Part shown: piece by piece, positions 1-9,585 of the stretch
Position numbering within the stretch: the stretch's first letter is position 1
How the letters are laid out: the number at the start of each line of letters is the position of its first letter
Assembly (NCBI RefSeq): GCF_003860465.1
Contig: NZ_CP034183.1
Span: forward strand, 2,621,501 to 2,685,500
Length of the DNA stretch: 64,000 bases
Source: Deinococcus psychrotolerans
GTDB lineage: Bacteria; Deinococcota; Deinococci; Deinococcales; Deinococcaceae
Direction of reading: 5' to 3'
Position numbers and translations under genes: made by a program
Notes under the pieces: generated by a model
The model's database searches: none
What the model saw: the letters and a program-made list of their open reading frames with translations, nothing else
Told to the model about the DNA's origin: nothing

Positions 1-36
1 ATGAGGTGCGGCTGACGGTGAAGTAGGCAGGAAGGC

Positions 37-59
37 AGGTTCGCTCTCCCGGCGAACTT
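37..59 (+). terminator. possible terminator hairpin of an upstream gene
   Basis: AGGTTCGC (37-44) can pair with GCGAACTT (52-59), an 8-bp stem with one G-U pair, followed by a short T-rich stretch. No gene end is visible in the first 91 nt, so the gene it would serve lies outside the window. The hairpin is modest. Confidence 0.3.
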
Positions 60-91
60 GCTTTCGCTTATCGCCCCTGAGGAGCGCTACA

Positions 92-460
92 TTGAACGCC
101 ATGTCCCGCCGCCCGCTCCCTCTGCCCTTTCCCGACGTGACCGAAGCCCCGCTGGTCACCGAACTGCACTTTCCCGAAGCGGGCGTGACCGTCAAAGGCG
201 AGTTTGAACTCAATGAGTTCGCCACCCTCGCGCCCGATACGCTGGATTTTTTGCGGCTCTACATCAAGGTGCGCGGCAATCTCAAAGAAGTGGAGCGCAT
301 CTTGGGCCTGAGTTATCCCACGGTGCGTTCCCGCTTTGACAACTTGCTGCGCTCTATCGGTTACGAACCCGAAGCCGCCGACCCGCGTGACGAAGTGCTG
401 AGCCAGTTGGAGCGCGGCGACATCACACCGGAAGAAGCCGCCAAAAAACTGCGGCGCTAG
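92..460 (+). CDS. DUF2089 family protein with degenerate zinc ribbon
   Basis: The protein has 122 residues. The C-terminal two thirds carry the DUF2089 signature, including RGNLKEVERILGLSYPTVR, which reads as a helix-turn-helix, and a final short amphipathic segment ending in EEAAKKLRR. Family members usually begin with a CPxC...CPxCG zinc ribbon. Here the aligned positions read FPDV and FPEAG, so the metal-binding cysteines are absent. I use the TTG at 92 because GAGGAG (79-84) sits 7 nt upstream; an ATG at 101 is the alternative. The stop codon lies inside the left arm of a shared terminator. A DNA-binding regulatory role is inferred from the HTH; the biological function is unknown. Confidence 0.8.
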   Translation: MNAMSRRPLPLPFPDVTEAPLVTELHFPEAGVTVKGEFELNEFATLAPDTLDFLRLYIKVRGNLKEVERILGLSYPTVRSRFDNLLRSIGYEPEAADPRDEVLSQLERGDITPEEAAKKLRR

Positions 461-481
461 GAGATTTAATCCTAGCGCCGC
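451..481. terminator. bidirectional terminator between convergent genes
   Basis: There is a perfect 12-bp inverted repeat (451-462 with 470-481) around a 7-nt loop. It is flanked by an A-run on the left and TAATTTT on the right, so it can terminate both the DUF2089 gene and the convergent small membrane protein gene. Confidence 0.8.
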
Positions 482-498
482 TAATTTTGTGCGGAGTG

Positions 499-714
499 TT
501 ATTCGCCGTCTTTGGCGGCCAGTTCGTTGTACTTATTGGCCAGCACAAAAAAGGTGGGTGCCCACAGGCCCACGAAGATGCCGAAGCGCTCGCCGTGTGC
601 GCGTTCTTCGGGGTTGCCTTCCTTGCCGCCATTGGTAAACCAGATGATGATGGAAGCCACGATAGAAACGAATCCAGCCACGGTCAGTACGTTGGAAGTG
701 GTGCGGTTGTCCAT
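499..714 (-). CDS. small membrane protein, unknown function
   Basis: The protein has 71 residues starting at the ATG read from 714. A GGGAGG Shine-Dalgarno lies just upstream on the minus strand, which favours this start over a longer reading from 801. It has two hydrophobic segments, about residues 8-25 (VLTVAGFVSIVASIIIWF) and 47-60 (GIFVGLWAPTFFVLA), joined by a charged loop with the residues KEGNPEERAHGERFG. This suggests a two-pass inner-membrane protein. I do not recognise a named family. The gene stands alone and converges on the DUF2089 gene. Confidence 0.65.
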   Translation of the reverse strand: MDNRTTSNVLTVAGFVSIVASIIIWFTNGGKEGNPEERAHGERFGIFVGLWAPTFFVLANKYNELAAKDGE

Positions 715-858
715 CTTAAATGCCTCCCTGAGTGCGGTGCTCAATACAACGGCCAATACACTATCGGCCTGCTGAGCGCAGTCTGGCCGACACTTTAACA
801 ATACTATGCAACTTTTCTGACCAAGTGATCGGACTGAGTTTTTTCTTAATGAAATTGC

Positions 859-1974
859 TCAGGGCTGCGCTTTGATGTGCTTGGGCACGTTGTCGGTGTT
901 CCTGAACACGTCTTGCCCACTGAATTTCTCCAGCTCTACCCGTTTGCCGCTGCGGGCGCTTTGGTAAATCGCGTCCATGATTCGGTGGTCTTGCAACCCT
1001 TCTTCGCCGGGGGTGTAAGGCGTTTTGCCCGATTGGATGCATTCGGCAAAGTGATCGACTTCCAGTGTGAACTGGTTGTAGGCGGCAAATTGCGGCGTGG
1101 TTTTGGCGGCCTTGTCGCTCAGTTCCAGGTCTAGGCCGACATACAAGAAAGCCGGATCGAGGGTAACGCTGCCTGCTTCGCCCAGCACCCGCAAGGTATC
1201 GGTTTTGACGGCTCCGTAACTGGTCAGCATGTTGGCGATCAGGCCGCCGGGAAAGCCCAGCATCACGCTCATGGATTCCTCCACTTCCTTAAATCTGGTG
1301 TCGCCCTTGGGCTGGTGCACGGCGGCGTAGACCCACTCCGGTTCCAAGCCCGTCACGAAGCGCATGGTGTTGAGGCAATAAATTCCCACGTCCACCAGTG
1401 GCCCGCCGCCGGCCTGCTTGAAACTGAGCCGCCAAGCACTGGCGTCGTCTTCGACTTGGGCGTGAATGCTGTCGAGCAACTTAATGGAGCCGAGCTTGCC
1501 GCCCGCGACAGCTTTTTTGGCGGCCCAGTGGTGCGGGGTGTACTGGATGCGGTAGGCCGCCATCAGCAGCACGCCCGCGCCCTTGCAGGCTTTGACGATC
1601 GCCTCGGCGTCCTTGGTGGTGTCGGCCAGCGGTTTTTCGCACAGCACATGCTTACCGAGTTTGGCGGCCCGCTCGGCGTAGTCGCGGTGGAGGTTGTTGG
1701 GCAGCACAATGTACACCGCCTGCACGTCGTCCCGCTGACCGAGTTCTTCAAACTGCTCGTAGGTGTAGGCGTCGGCGTCGCTCAGGCCCGCCGCTTTGGC
1801 AAAGGCCCGGCCCTTATCGAGCTCGCCGGTCACGACGGCCGCCAAGTAAGCGTGCTGGCTGGTTCTGAGGGCGGGGATGAGTTCTTCGGCGCTGAGTTCA
1901 CCGAGGCCGACGACGGCAAACCCGACGCGGCGGCTTTGGGCTTCGGGTTTGGGAATGTTCGGTTGATTGGGCAT
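859..1974 (-). CDS. Gfo/Idh/MocA family NAD(P)-dependent oxidoreductase
   Basis: The protein has 371 residues. The N-terminal Rossmann region begins VGFAVVGLGELS and is followed by the family's EKP motif (CEKPLADTTKDAEAI), where the lysine is catalytic, and then the substrate domain (AAYRIQYTPHHWAAKKAV). This resembles glucose-fructose oxidoreductase-like and 1,5-anhydrofructose reductase-like members. Such enzymes oxidise or reduce sugars or sugar derivatives with NAD(P); the substrate cannot be told here. The ATG is preceded on the minus strand by GGAAGGG at good spacing. No cleavable signal is evident, so it is probably cytoplasmic. It stands alone, with a small membrane protein gene upstream on the same strand. 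Confidence 0.88.
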   Translation of the reverse strand: MPNQPNIPKPEAQSRRVGFAVVGLGELSAEELIPALRTSQHAYLAAVVTGELDKGRAFAKAAGLSDADAYTYEQFEELGQRDDVQAVYIVLPNNLHRDYAERAAKLGKHVLCEKPLADTTKDAEAIVKACKGAGVLLMAAYRIQYTPHHWAAKKAVAGGKLGSIKLLDSIHAQVEDDASAWRLSFKQAGGGPLVDVGIYCLNTMRFVTGLEPEWVYAAVHQPKGDTRFKEVEESMSVMLGFPGGLIANMLTSYGAVKTDTLRVLGEAGSVTLDPAFLYVGLDLELSDKAAKTTPQFAAYNQFTLEVDHFAECIQSGKTPYTPGEEGLQDHRIMDAIYQSARSGKRVELEKFSGQDVFRNTDNVPKHIKAQP

Positions 1975-2071
1975 GGTTTACCCTTCCATACCGCTTGCCC
2001 GCGCCGGATGGGAGCTGGATCAGCGGGCCTTTAGCTGGACAGCGCTACAGGGTGAGGTGCGCGGCGCGACC

Positions 2072-2293
2072 CTAAATAATCCCGCCGCCGAGAAGCAACC
2101 GCACCGCCGCCAGCACCAGCACCACCGCGCACAAGATCAGGCCCCCGCGCTCCTTGCTGATGGCCCCCACTACCAAGCCGACGATGCCCAGCGGCAAGGT
2201 CACGAACCAGTTGGTCCAACCGAGAAGCGGCAAAAAGCCGAGGCCGAGGCCCAAAACAGCCAAAATGCCGAAGAGAATAGAAATGGTATTCAT
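2072..2293 (-). CDS. small hydrophobic membrane protein
   Basis: The protein has 73 residues starting MNTISILFGIL. It is almost entirely hydrophobic, with two or three predicted membrane segments (about 3-20, 25-47 and 53-70) and a short KERGG loop. The longer reading from 2419 would add 42 non-hydrophobic residues and overlap the divergent DJ-1 gene, so I reject it. No clear Shine-Dalgarno is seen. The composition recalls small DUF4190-like membrane proteins, but I cannot name a function. Confidence 0.5.
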   Translation of the reverse strand: MNTISILFGILAVLGLGLGFLPLLGWTNWFVTLPLGIVGLVVGAISKERGGLILCAVVLVLAAVRLLLGGGII

Positions 2294-2428
2294 ACCTGTA
2301 GATACTGTTTGGGCAGCCAGAAAGTTGCCGGGCCCAAAACTGGAAGGTAAAGGCGAACCCACCGCGCCGTGAACGCGCCTTCCGAGAAAGTTCACGGCCT
2401 TGTGAGGCGGGCGCGTCAAGCTGAGGCC

Positions 2429-3001
2429 ATGACAAATTCAGCATCTTTAAAAGGCAAGAAAATCGCCATCCTGGCCGCCGACGGCGTGGAGCAGATCGAG
2501 CTGGTCAGTCCGCGTGAGGCGTTACAGAAGGCTGGGGCCACCACCGAACTGATCAGTCTCAAGCCAGGCCAGATTCAGAGCATGAAGGGGGACATCGAGC
2601 CGCAGGACAAGTACCCGGTTGACAAGACCGTCAGTGAGGCCAGCGCCAGCGATTACGACGGCCTGCTGCTGCCCGGCGGCACCGTCAACCCCGACAAACT
2701 GCGCCTGAGCGAGGAGGCCATGGACTTGGTGCGCTCCTTTTACAGCAGCGGCAAGCCGATAGCGGCGATCTGCCACGGCCCTTGGAGCCTGAGTCAGGTG
2801 GGCGTCGTGAAAGGGCTGAAGCTGACCAGTTGGCCCAGTCTTAGGCACGAACTCGAACTCGGCGGCGCGGAGTGGGTCGATCAGGAAGTGGTGAGCGATA
2901 AGGGCATCGTGACCAGCCGCAATCCGGATGATCTGCCCGCCTTCAACCGCCAGATCACCGAGCTGTTTGCCGAGGGCGACCAGAGCAGCAAGCGGCCCTG
3001 A
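2429..3001 (+). CDS. DJ-1/PfpI family type 1 glutamine amidotransferase-like protein
   Basis: The protein has 190 residues starting [25 protein letters not shown]. It carries the family fold signatures: a Glu near the N-terminus (GVEQIEL), LLLPGG, and the nucleophile elbow AICHGP with the active-site cysteine. Members act as proteases, chaperones or protein/nucleotide deglycases, often in stress responses. The closest pattern is the YhbO/PfpI general-stress subgroup. The upstream in-frame start at 2369 would overlap the divergent gene's promoter region, so the ATG at 2429 is preferred, although its Shine-Dalgarno (CTGAGG) is very close. Cytoplasmic. Confidence 0.88.
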   Translation: MTNSASLKGKKIAILAADGVEQIELVSPREALQKAGATTELISLKPGQIQSMKGDIEPQDKYPVDKTVSEASASDYDGLLLPGGTVNPDKLRLSEEAMDLVRSFYSSGKPIAAICHGPWSLSQVGVVKGLKLTSWPSLRHELELGGAEWVDQEVVSDKGIVTSRNPDDLPAFNRQITELFAEGDQSSKRP

Positions 3002-3070
3002 GAGCCGTTTCTAAGTTTGCCTAGGCCTGCTCCTCACCCACGCTTGAGGTTTGAGCGGCAGGCTGAAGGC

Positions 3071-3415
3071 ATGACACACGACCAAGCGCAAAATCAGCAG
3101 AGCCAGTACAAACTCAGCCGCAGCGAAACCCAGCACGGCAAAGACGGCCAGCACCACCTCATCAAAGGCGAAAAGGGCAGCGTGCGGCTGTGGCACAACG
3201 AAGAGCCTTCGGCCAATAGCGACACCGCCCTGCACAGCCACGCCTATGAAACGCTCGGCTACGTCGTTTCGGGGCGGATGGAACTGGTGCTCAGTGGCCA
3301 AACTATTGCTCTAGAAGCCGGAGACAGCTACTGCGTCCCGAGCGGAGCCGAGCACCGATTCCATATTCTGGAAACCCTGACCGCTGTAGAAACGACCACG
3401 CCCAGCGCCTTCTGA
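3071..3415 (+). CDS. cupin domain protein
   Basis: The protein has 114 residues. The two cupin motifs are visible: LHSHAYETLGYVVSGRMEL (metal-binding His and Glu) and, further on, GDSYCVPSGAEHRF (final His ligand). It is a single-domain small cupin with a polar N-terminal tail rich in Gln and Ser. These proteins bind a divalent metal and range from isomerases to dioxygenases or sensors; the substrate is not deducible. The ATG at 3071 is preferred to an in-frame TTG at 3017. The gene follows the DJ-1 gene by 69 nt and may be cotranscribed. Confidence 0.75.
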   Translation: MTHDQAQNQQSQYKLSRSETQHGKDGQHHLIKGEKGSVRLWHNEEPSANSDTALHSHAYETLGYVVSGRMELVLSGQTIALEAGDSYCVPSGAEHRFHILETLTAVETTTPSAF

Positions 3416-3432
3416 TTTCGCTTCCCCACTGC

Positions 3433-3463
3433 TTGACTCGGCCGGCTCCGTAAGGTCTAGAGT
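3433..3463 (+). promoter_or_regulatory. leaderless promoter of the SDR gene
   Basis: TTGACT (3433-3438), a 19-bp spacer and TAGAGT (3458-3463) are followed by 6 nt and then the ATG at 3470. Transcription would start at or next to the start codon. Confidence 0.7.
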
Positions 3464-3469
3464 ACGAGC

Positions 3470-4441
3470 ATGACTGACGCGAAACCCGCCCGCATCACCT
3501 CTCCCTTCAACGCCAAAAGCACCGCCCTAGAAGTGATTGCCGGGTACGATCTGAGCGGCAAAACCGCCGTTGTGACCGGAGCCGCTTCCGGCATCGGCAC
3601 CGAAACCGCCCGCGCCCTGCTGACTGCTGGAGCGCGGGTCTTGCTTGCTGTGCGCGATACCGCCAAAGGCGAGCAGGTGGTCGCTGACCTGCGCCAAAGC
3701 ATGGGCAATGCCAATGCCGAAGTGATCGCGCTTGATCTCAGTTCGCTGGAATCAGTCCGGCAGGGCGCGGCAGAGATTCTCAATGTTGCCCCCAAAATTG
3801 ACATCCTGATCAACAACGCGGGCGTGATGGCCACGCCACAAAGCCAGACCGCCGACGGCTTTGAAATGCAGTTTGGTACCAACCATCTTGGCCACTTTTT
3901 GCTGACCGAACTCCTGATGCCGGCTCTTTTGGCGGCGGCTCCCTCGCGGGTGGTGGCACTCAGCAGCATCGGCCACCGCCGCAGTAATATTTTGCTGGAC
4001 GACCTCAACTTGGAGCGCCGCCCCTACGACAAGTGGGAGGCGTATGGCAACGCCAAAACCGCCAACGCGCTGTTCGCTCTGGGGCTGAATGACCGTTACG
4101 CCAAGCGGGGCGTTACCGCCAACTCGGTGCATCCCGGCGGGATCATGACTGGCCTGCAAAAGCATATGCCGATGGAGGAACAGCGGGCAATGGGTTGGAT
4201 GGACGAAGAAGGCAACCTCAATCCGGTCTTCAAGAGCACCGAGCAGGGCGCGGCCACCAGCGTTTGGGCCGCCGTCGGCAAGGAACTGGAAGGGGTGGGC
4301 GGTTTGTACCTGGAAGACGTGCAGGAAGCTGTGCCGTTTGAGCCTGCCGCGCCGTACAGCGGGTATCAGCCGTATCTGCGCGACCATGCAAGCGCCGATA
4401 AGCTGTGGGAAGCCAGCGAAAAGATGGTGGGTCTGAAGTAA
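3470..4441 (+). CDS. short-chain dehydrogenase/reductase (retinol dehydrogenase-like)
   Basis: The protein has 323 residues. The NAD(P)-binding TGAASGIG motif lies near residue 36, followed by NNAG (ILINNAGVMATP), a catalytic Ser segment (VVALSSIGHR) and YGNAK, which supplies the catalytic YxxxK pair. The long C-terminal part and FGTNHLGHFLLT resemble WWOX/retinol dehydrogenase-like bacterial SDRs. The substrate is unknown. The ATG follows a TAGAGT -10 box by 6 nt with no Shine-Dalgarno, which suggests a leaderless message. A strong terminator follows the stop codon. Confidence 0.88.
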   Translation: MTDAKPARITSPFNAKSTALEVIAGYDLSGKTAVVTGAASGIGTETARALLTAGARVLLAVRDTAKGEQVVADLRQSMGNANAEVIALDLSSLESVRQGAAEILNVAPKIDILINNAGVMATPQSQTADGFEMQFGTNHLGHFLLTELLMPALLAAAPSRVVALSSIGHRRSNILLDDLNLERRPYDKWEAYGNAKTANALFALGLNDRYAKRGVTANSVHPGGIMTGLQKHMPMEEQRAMGWMDEEGNLNPVFKSTEQGAATSVWAAVGKELEGVGGLYLEDVQEAVPFEPAAPYSGYQPYLRDHASADKLWEASEKMVGLK

Positions 4442-4455
4442 TCTTTAGCTCGTTA

Positions 4456-4497
4456 CAAGCAAAACCGCCCCGAATTTCTTGGGGCGGTTTGCTTATT
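4456..4497 (+). terminator. rho-independent terminator after the SDR gene
   Basis: AAACCGCCCC (4462-4471) pairs with GGGGCGGTTT (4481-4490) around a 9-nt loop, followed by a T-rich tail. Confidence 0.8.
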
Positions 4498-4739
4498 GGA
4501 CAAATTGGGGTAGAACGGGGCCACTCACGGCCCATCTCCGAAAATTGAGAACAAGCACACCGTTGGCGCTTCTATTCCGGTGTGGACATAATACGCCCCA
4601 TGCGTACTAAATAAATGTAATTAAAGTCTGAATAGCTGCATAAGGCGTGAGTTTGCTGTTTGGCAGCATCTGGGAGAGGAGTCTAAAATTTTGGAGAGCC
4701 GAGAGCCGCTGGCTAGGCCATTGCACTTACCGCCAATTT
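4498..4739. other. intergenic region with inverted repeat, no gene seen
   Basis: This AT-richer stretch carries CACACCG (4556-4562) and CGGTGTG (4578-4584), a 7-bp inverted repeat with a 15-nt spacer. TTGGCG and CATAAT at 18-bp spacing overlap the repeat and could be a promoter under a repressor. No convincing open frame follows. Confidence 0.35.
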
Positions 4740-4768
4740 TTGCCCGCTGAGCCGCCTTCTCTTAAGCT
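4740..4768 (+). promoter_or_regulatory. leaderless promoter of the tandem GNAT gene
   Basis: TTGCCC (4740-4745), a 17-bp spacer and TAAGCT (4763-4768) are followed by 6 nt and then the ATG at 4775. Confidence 0.65.
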
Positions 4769-4774
4769 CAGTCC

Positions 4775-5674
4775 ATGAACGAGCACCGCCCAATTCTCCG
4801 AGAGTTTCAACCCGCAGACGCCGCACAAGTGGCCCAGCTCATCACCGAGAGCGTGCGCGGGCACTGGATATACACGCCCGAACAGTTCAAGCCTTCTAGC
4901 GTGCCGCAGCGCTTCCGGTTGGTGGCGGCAGATTCGGAAGTGCGGGCGACTTTGGCGGTCTCGCCGTTCGGTGACGCCGCGCCCAGCGCCTTCCGGCTGG
5001 ACTTTGCTGGAGACGCCCAGTTCTTTAACGCGCTCTACACGCTCGCCCTGACCCGCTTGCCCCAGCACGCGCCGCTGATTGGCGTGGCCCGCGAGGATTT
5101 CAGCGAGCAGATGCAATTTTTTGCGGCGGCAGGCTTCCGTAATGCTTGGCAGTCGTGGGGCGCTCACCTTGATCTGACGCGCTTTGACTTCGCGCCGTAT
5201 CAGGCACTGGAAGAACGCTTGTTCGTGGACGGCTACGAAGTGGAGCAGCTCGCCAACACCGCTCCTGAAGCTGATTGGAACGTCCTGTATGCGCTGAGTC
5301 TGGAAGCGGTGGAAGACGCCCCACGCAATCCCACCACTACGCCAGACAACCTCAGCTTGGAAGAATGGTGGGCGATGATCGTGCGCGAAGAAACGGTGTT
5401 CGCAGCGCGTTTCCGGGGCCAGATCATCGGTTTTACCCGTTCAACGGTGCGCGGCGAGCACTTGGACACCGAACACACCGCCGTGAGCCGCCCCCACCGC
5501 AACAAAGGTCTAGCGACCATCCTCAAAGCGCGGGCGCTGGCTTCAGCACAGGAACAAGGCTGCATCCAAGCAAGCACGGGCGGCACGGTCATGAACCTGC
5601 CGATGCTGAAAGTCAACCATTGTTTGGGCTATTTGCCGGAGCCGATGTGGGTGACGTGGTGGCTGGAGCGTTGA
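4775..5674 (+). CDS. tandem-domain GNAT acetyltransferase
   Basis: The protein has 299 residues with two GNAT-like halves. The first (about 1-140) keeps the fold but lacks a clear acetyl-CoA loop. The second (about 150-299) has AVSRPHRNKGLATILKARAL, matching the Q/RxxGxG/A acetyl-CoA pyrophosphate-binding motif, and a terminal Asn/Tyr segment (KVNHCLGYLPEPMW). Enzymes of this layout acetylate small molecules or peptides; the substrate is unknown. The ATG is 6 nt after a TAAGCT -10 box and has no Shine-Dalgarno. The convergent cytochrome-like gene ends only 5 nt away. Confidence 0.82.
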   Translation: MNEHRPILREFQPADAAQVAQLITESVRGHWIYTPEQFKPSSVPQRFRLVAADSEVRATLAVSPFGDAAPSAFRLDFAGDAQFFNALYTLALTRLPQHAPLIGVAREDFSEQMQFFAAAGFRNAWQSWGAHLDLTRFDFAPYQALEERLFVDGYEVEQLANTAPEADWNVLYALSLEAVEDAPRNPTTTPDNLSLEEWWAMIVREETVFAARFRGQIIGFTRSTVRGEHLDTEHTAVSRPHRNKGLATILKARALASAQEQGCIQASTGGTVMNLPMLKVNHCLGYLPEPMWVTWWLER

Positions 5675-5679
5675 GCGCC

Positions 5680-6132
5680 TTATTTTCTCTTTCTTGTAGG
5701 TGCTTCGGTTGCCTTCGGGGCGTACTGACTCACGCCGCCCGCCGCCGCAAACTCGGTTTCCAGTTCGGCCAGCGGTTTGTCGGGCTTGCTGCTGGCATCG
5801 CCCGGTAAGGTGTGGGCGAACACTTCTATAACATCGGGATAGCCGTCCCCATCCGTATCCCCGTTGGCGGCCAGTACGCTGTACAGCACGTCGGCAAATT
5901 TGGCTTTGGGATTCGTTTGAAAGCCTTTCTGGAGCGCTTGCCCGAACACGTTCCAGGGTGCGCCGCCTTTGGCATTGACGTGACAAAAGGTGCAGGCCAT
6001 GACTTTGCCGCTGTACTGCCAGAGCGGATCGTCCTTGTCGTAGTGAAACTGCTGAATGGCGGTGAGGCGGAAGGCGGGCATAGCGAGCGTTGGAGTCAGC
6101 AAGAGGAGCGCCAAAGCGGCCCAGCGTTTCAA
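5680..6132 (-). CDS. exported CxxCH (heme c-like) protein with calcium-loop motif
   Basis: The protein has 150 residues starting at a TTG preceded by GAGGGGG. The N-terminus (KRWAALALLLLTPTLA) is a signal peptide. The mature part has one CTFCH motif, the covalent heme c attachment signature, then NGDTDGDGYPDVIEVF, an acidic DxDxDG loop like EF-hand or thrombospondin type-3 calcium repeats. It is therefore probably a periplasmic or envelope monoheme protein; no Met axial-ligand motif is obvious. It is the last gene of the minus-strand run DUF1800, DUF1501, this gene (25-nt gap), which suggests it works with those exported proteins. Confidence 0.7.
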   Translation of the reverse strand: MKRWAALALLLLTPTLAMPAFRLTAIQQFHYDKDDPLWQYSGKVMACTFCHVNAKGGAPWNVFGQALQKGFQTNPKAKFADVLYSVLAANGDTDGDGYPDVIEVFAHTLPGDASSKPDKPLAELETEFAAAGGVSQYAPKATEAPTRKRK

Positions 6133-6157
6133 CCCAGCCCCCTCAACTTAACTGGCA

Positions 6158-7327
<1,170 letters not shown>

Positions 7328-7433
7328 GGGTGGCTCCTTTTGGGAGAGGGAAGATGGGGGCTCGGCTCTTGGCTCTCTTTTTCTTCAAGGAAGGGGAGAG
7401 TGAGCGCAGCGGTTGCCTTCCTCCTCTTCCTCC

Positions 7434-8708
7434 TCAAATCAACTGATATTCAGGACTGACCAGCATCAAATAGGTGCGCTGGGCACTGCCCAGTTTCGCC
7501 AGCGCACTCGGCATCTTTTCGCTGCCCAGCAGGGCCAGGGCGCTCGGCTCAGGCACAGTGTCGGCCATCTTGGTCTGGGCTTTGCCTTTCTGGTTGCCCA
7601 GCGTCATGGCGGCGGCGACCTGCATCCTGAGCAGCAAGGTGGAGTCGTTGATCCATTCGCGGCCACCGTCCCAGCCCTTGACGGTAGGCGGGTGCAGCAA
7701 GTCTTGGCCGAGGCGGGCCAGCGTGCCCGACAAATTGAGGTAGGTTTTTTCGTCTATGTCGGTGCGCCCGGCTGATCTCAGCGCTCCCACCACAAATTCG
7801 GTGGGGCTGCGGATGATGCTGCTTCTGGAGGCGTAAAATTCCTGACTGCTCAGCAGGGCCTGCAAAGTTTGCCGCAGGTCGCCGCCGGATTGCCGGTAGG
7901 TTTCGGTGAGCTTGGCCTGTCCGGCGGCGTCTGGCGCGTCGCTGACAAACGAGCGCCACAGCTTGAAGGCCACCCGCTCAGCGGTGGAAGGGTGTCCAGC
8001 CGCCAGCCGCACGATGTCGTCGCCGCCGAAATTTCCGGTTTTGCCCAGATAAGTCTTGGAGCCGCCATCGTGCTGCTTGGCATTGAAGGTGAAGGTTTGC
8101 GGGTCGGCAAAGTCCTTGGGGCCGCGCTTCCCCTCAAACGTCCAGCCGGTCAGTGCCCTCGCGCCTTCTTTGACATCAGCTTCGCTGTAGTTGCCGATGC
8201 CAGCGGTATACAGTTCCAGCAGTTCGCGGCCCAGATTCTCGTTGGGCTTGCCTTTTTTGTTTTGGTCGTTGTCGAGGTAGCGCATCACGGCGGGCGTTTT
8301 GACGGCGGCCAGCGCGAGGTCGGTGAAGTTGCTCAGGGCGTGGCCGCGCAACACGCTCAAATAGTTGTCTAAGGCGCTGAGGTTCTTGACTTTGTCGGTG
8401 CCGATGACGAAATGATTGCTCCACATCAGCGCCAGCCGTTCGCGCAGCGGATAAGGCGTCAGCACCATCTCGCGCAGCCAAGCGGCCTGAAAGAGTTTGA
8501 TGGCGGCGTAAGGAGCGACCGCTTCCGCAGGTTTGAAAGGCGTGTCCAGCGTGGTGGTGGGAAAAACCAGCAGTGCGGCGGCGGCAGCTTGCGGGGTTTG
8601 GCCCACCAGCGCTCTGATCTGCGCCTCGGTGGCTCCAAAACTGGTGCGCCGCAGCAAATGGGCCGCGTCGGTGGCGGTCAGGGGGGTGGTGCGGGGAGTA
8701 AGTGGCAC
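7434..8708 (-). CDS. DUF1800 domain protein
   Basis: The protein has 424 residues starting at a GTG with an AAAGGAG Shine-Dalgarno. The family pattern is clear: [18 protein letters not shown] at the N-terminus, [40 protein letters not shown] in the middle, and [10 protein letters not shown] plus [19 protein letters not shown] near the C-terminus. I see no signal peptide, while its partner DUF1501 has a Tat signal; co-export of a complex would be one explanation (inference). Biochemical function is unknown for the family. It lies 88 nt downstream of the RseB-like gene on the same strand. Confidence 0.9.
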   Translation of the reverse strand: MPLTPRTTPLTATDAAHLLRRTSFGATEAQIRALVGQTPQAAAAALLVFPTTTLDTPFKPAEAVAPYAAIKLFQAAWLREMVLTPYPLRERLALMWSNHFVIGTDKVKNLSALDNYLSVLRGHALSNFTDLALAAVKTPAVMRYLDNDQNKKGKPNENLGRELLELYTAGIGNYSEADVKEGARALTGWTFEGKRGPKDFADPQTFTFNAKQHDGGSKTYLGKTGNFGGDDIVRLAAGHPSTAERVAFKLWRSFVSDAPDAAGQAKLTETYRQSGGDLRQTLQALLSSQEFYASRSSIIRSPTEFVVGALRSAGRTDIDEKTYLNLSGTLARLGQDLLHPPTVKGWDGGREWINDSTLLLRMQVAAAMTLGNQKGKAQTKMADTVPEPSALALLGSEKMPSALAKLGSAQRTYLMLVSPEYQLI

Positions 8709-8796
8709 AGCGTCTCCTTTGAGAGGGCAGGACTGTAAACAGCAATCGGTTCAGAGGTTCTGGTACAGAGCCCAAAGCCGACTGATTTTTGTACGT

Positions 8797-9585
8797 CTAC
8801 GGATTGGAGTCGCTCGGCGGCAAAAAAGTTCCCAGCGGGCCAGGGTCACTGCGCTTGATGCTGCTCAGCGAAGTCTTGAGAACGCCCGTGTCGAGGTTGC
8901 CGACCAGCCACACGAAGCTGTCTCCAACTTTGCGCGAGGCCACGCCCGCCGCCGCCTTGACGCCTTTGGGGGCCATCACCAAAGCCACCACATTGATGCC
9001 GTCGCTGAGGTTGAGCTGCGTGCCGGTTTTGCGCTGGCCCACGCCCGCCGCCACAAAGCCCGCTGGTAAGTTCAATCCGGGCAAGGCTATGCTCAGCGCC
9101 TGCGGCAAACCGGCCATCAGTTCTGCTTCGATGGGGGCGGCGCGTTTTTGCAACTTGACGGCGCTCAGCAGCTCGGCGCGGCGAGCCAAGCTGCCGCCCG
9201 CGCTGCGTTCCTCGTAAGCCAGCGGCACATTCCAGCTCACGTCTACCCAGACGCGCCAGCTTGCCGCCGCGCCGAGTTTGGGCGTGAGGCTAAAGACCTG
9301 GGTCGGGCGGCCCGCTACCGTTTCAGCCGCTTCCCGCTTCACCACGAAGTTTTGCCGCAGCAGCTTGGGATACACCTTGATCGGCGGCAGACTCTGGGCC
9401 TGACGAACTGGGGGATCACGCGGCGGAAAAATGACCGTGACGCTGGTCTCGCCGCGCACGGCAAACCTGAGACTTTTGTTGAGGGCGCTCAGTAGGGTGT
9501 CCATATCGCTGGGCGGGGTCGCGGTTTGGGCGGCGGCCAACCCACTCAGAAAGAGAGTCAGCAGAGCGAGCCCAGGTTTCACCAC
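8797..9585 (-). CDS. RseB/MucB-like sigma-factor regulatory protein
   Basis: The protein has 262 residues with a signal peptide ([19 protein letters not shown]). The N-terminal region is a LolA/RseB-like beta-sheet domain with RVWVDVSWNVPLAYEERS. The C-terminal region has LPAGFVAAGV followed by QLNLSDGINVVALVMAP, the pattern of RseB's C-terminal domain (P-x-GF ... SDG-x-x-x-V). RseB proteins sit in the periplasm, bind the anti-sigma factor and shield it from proteolysis. The start overlaps the end of the anti-sigma gene by 7 nt, which supports that role. The match is by pattern, so RseB-like is safer than rseB. Confidence 0.72.
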   Translation of the reverse strand: MVKPGLALLTLFLSGLAAAQTATPPSDMDTLLSALNKSLRFAVRGETSVTVIFPPRDPPVRQAQSLPPIKVYPKLLRQNFVVKREAAETVAGRPTQVFSLTPKLGAAASWRVWVDVSWNVPLAYEERSAGGSLARRAELLSAVKLQKRAAPIEAELMAGLPQALSIALPGLNLPAGFVAAGVGQRKTGTQLNLSDGINVVALVMAPKGVKAAAGVASRKVGDSFVWLVGNLDTGVLKTSLSSIKRSDPGPLGTFLPPSDSNP

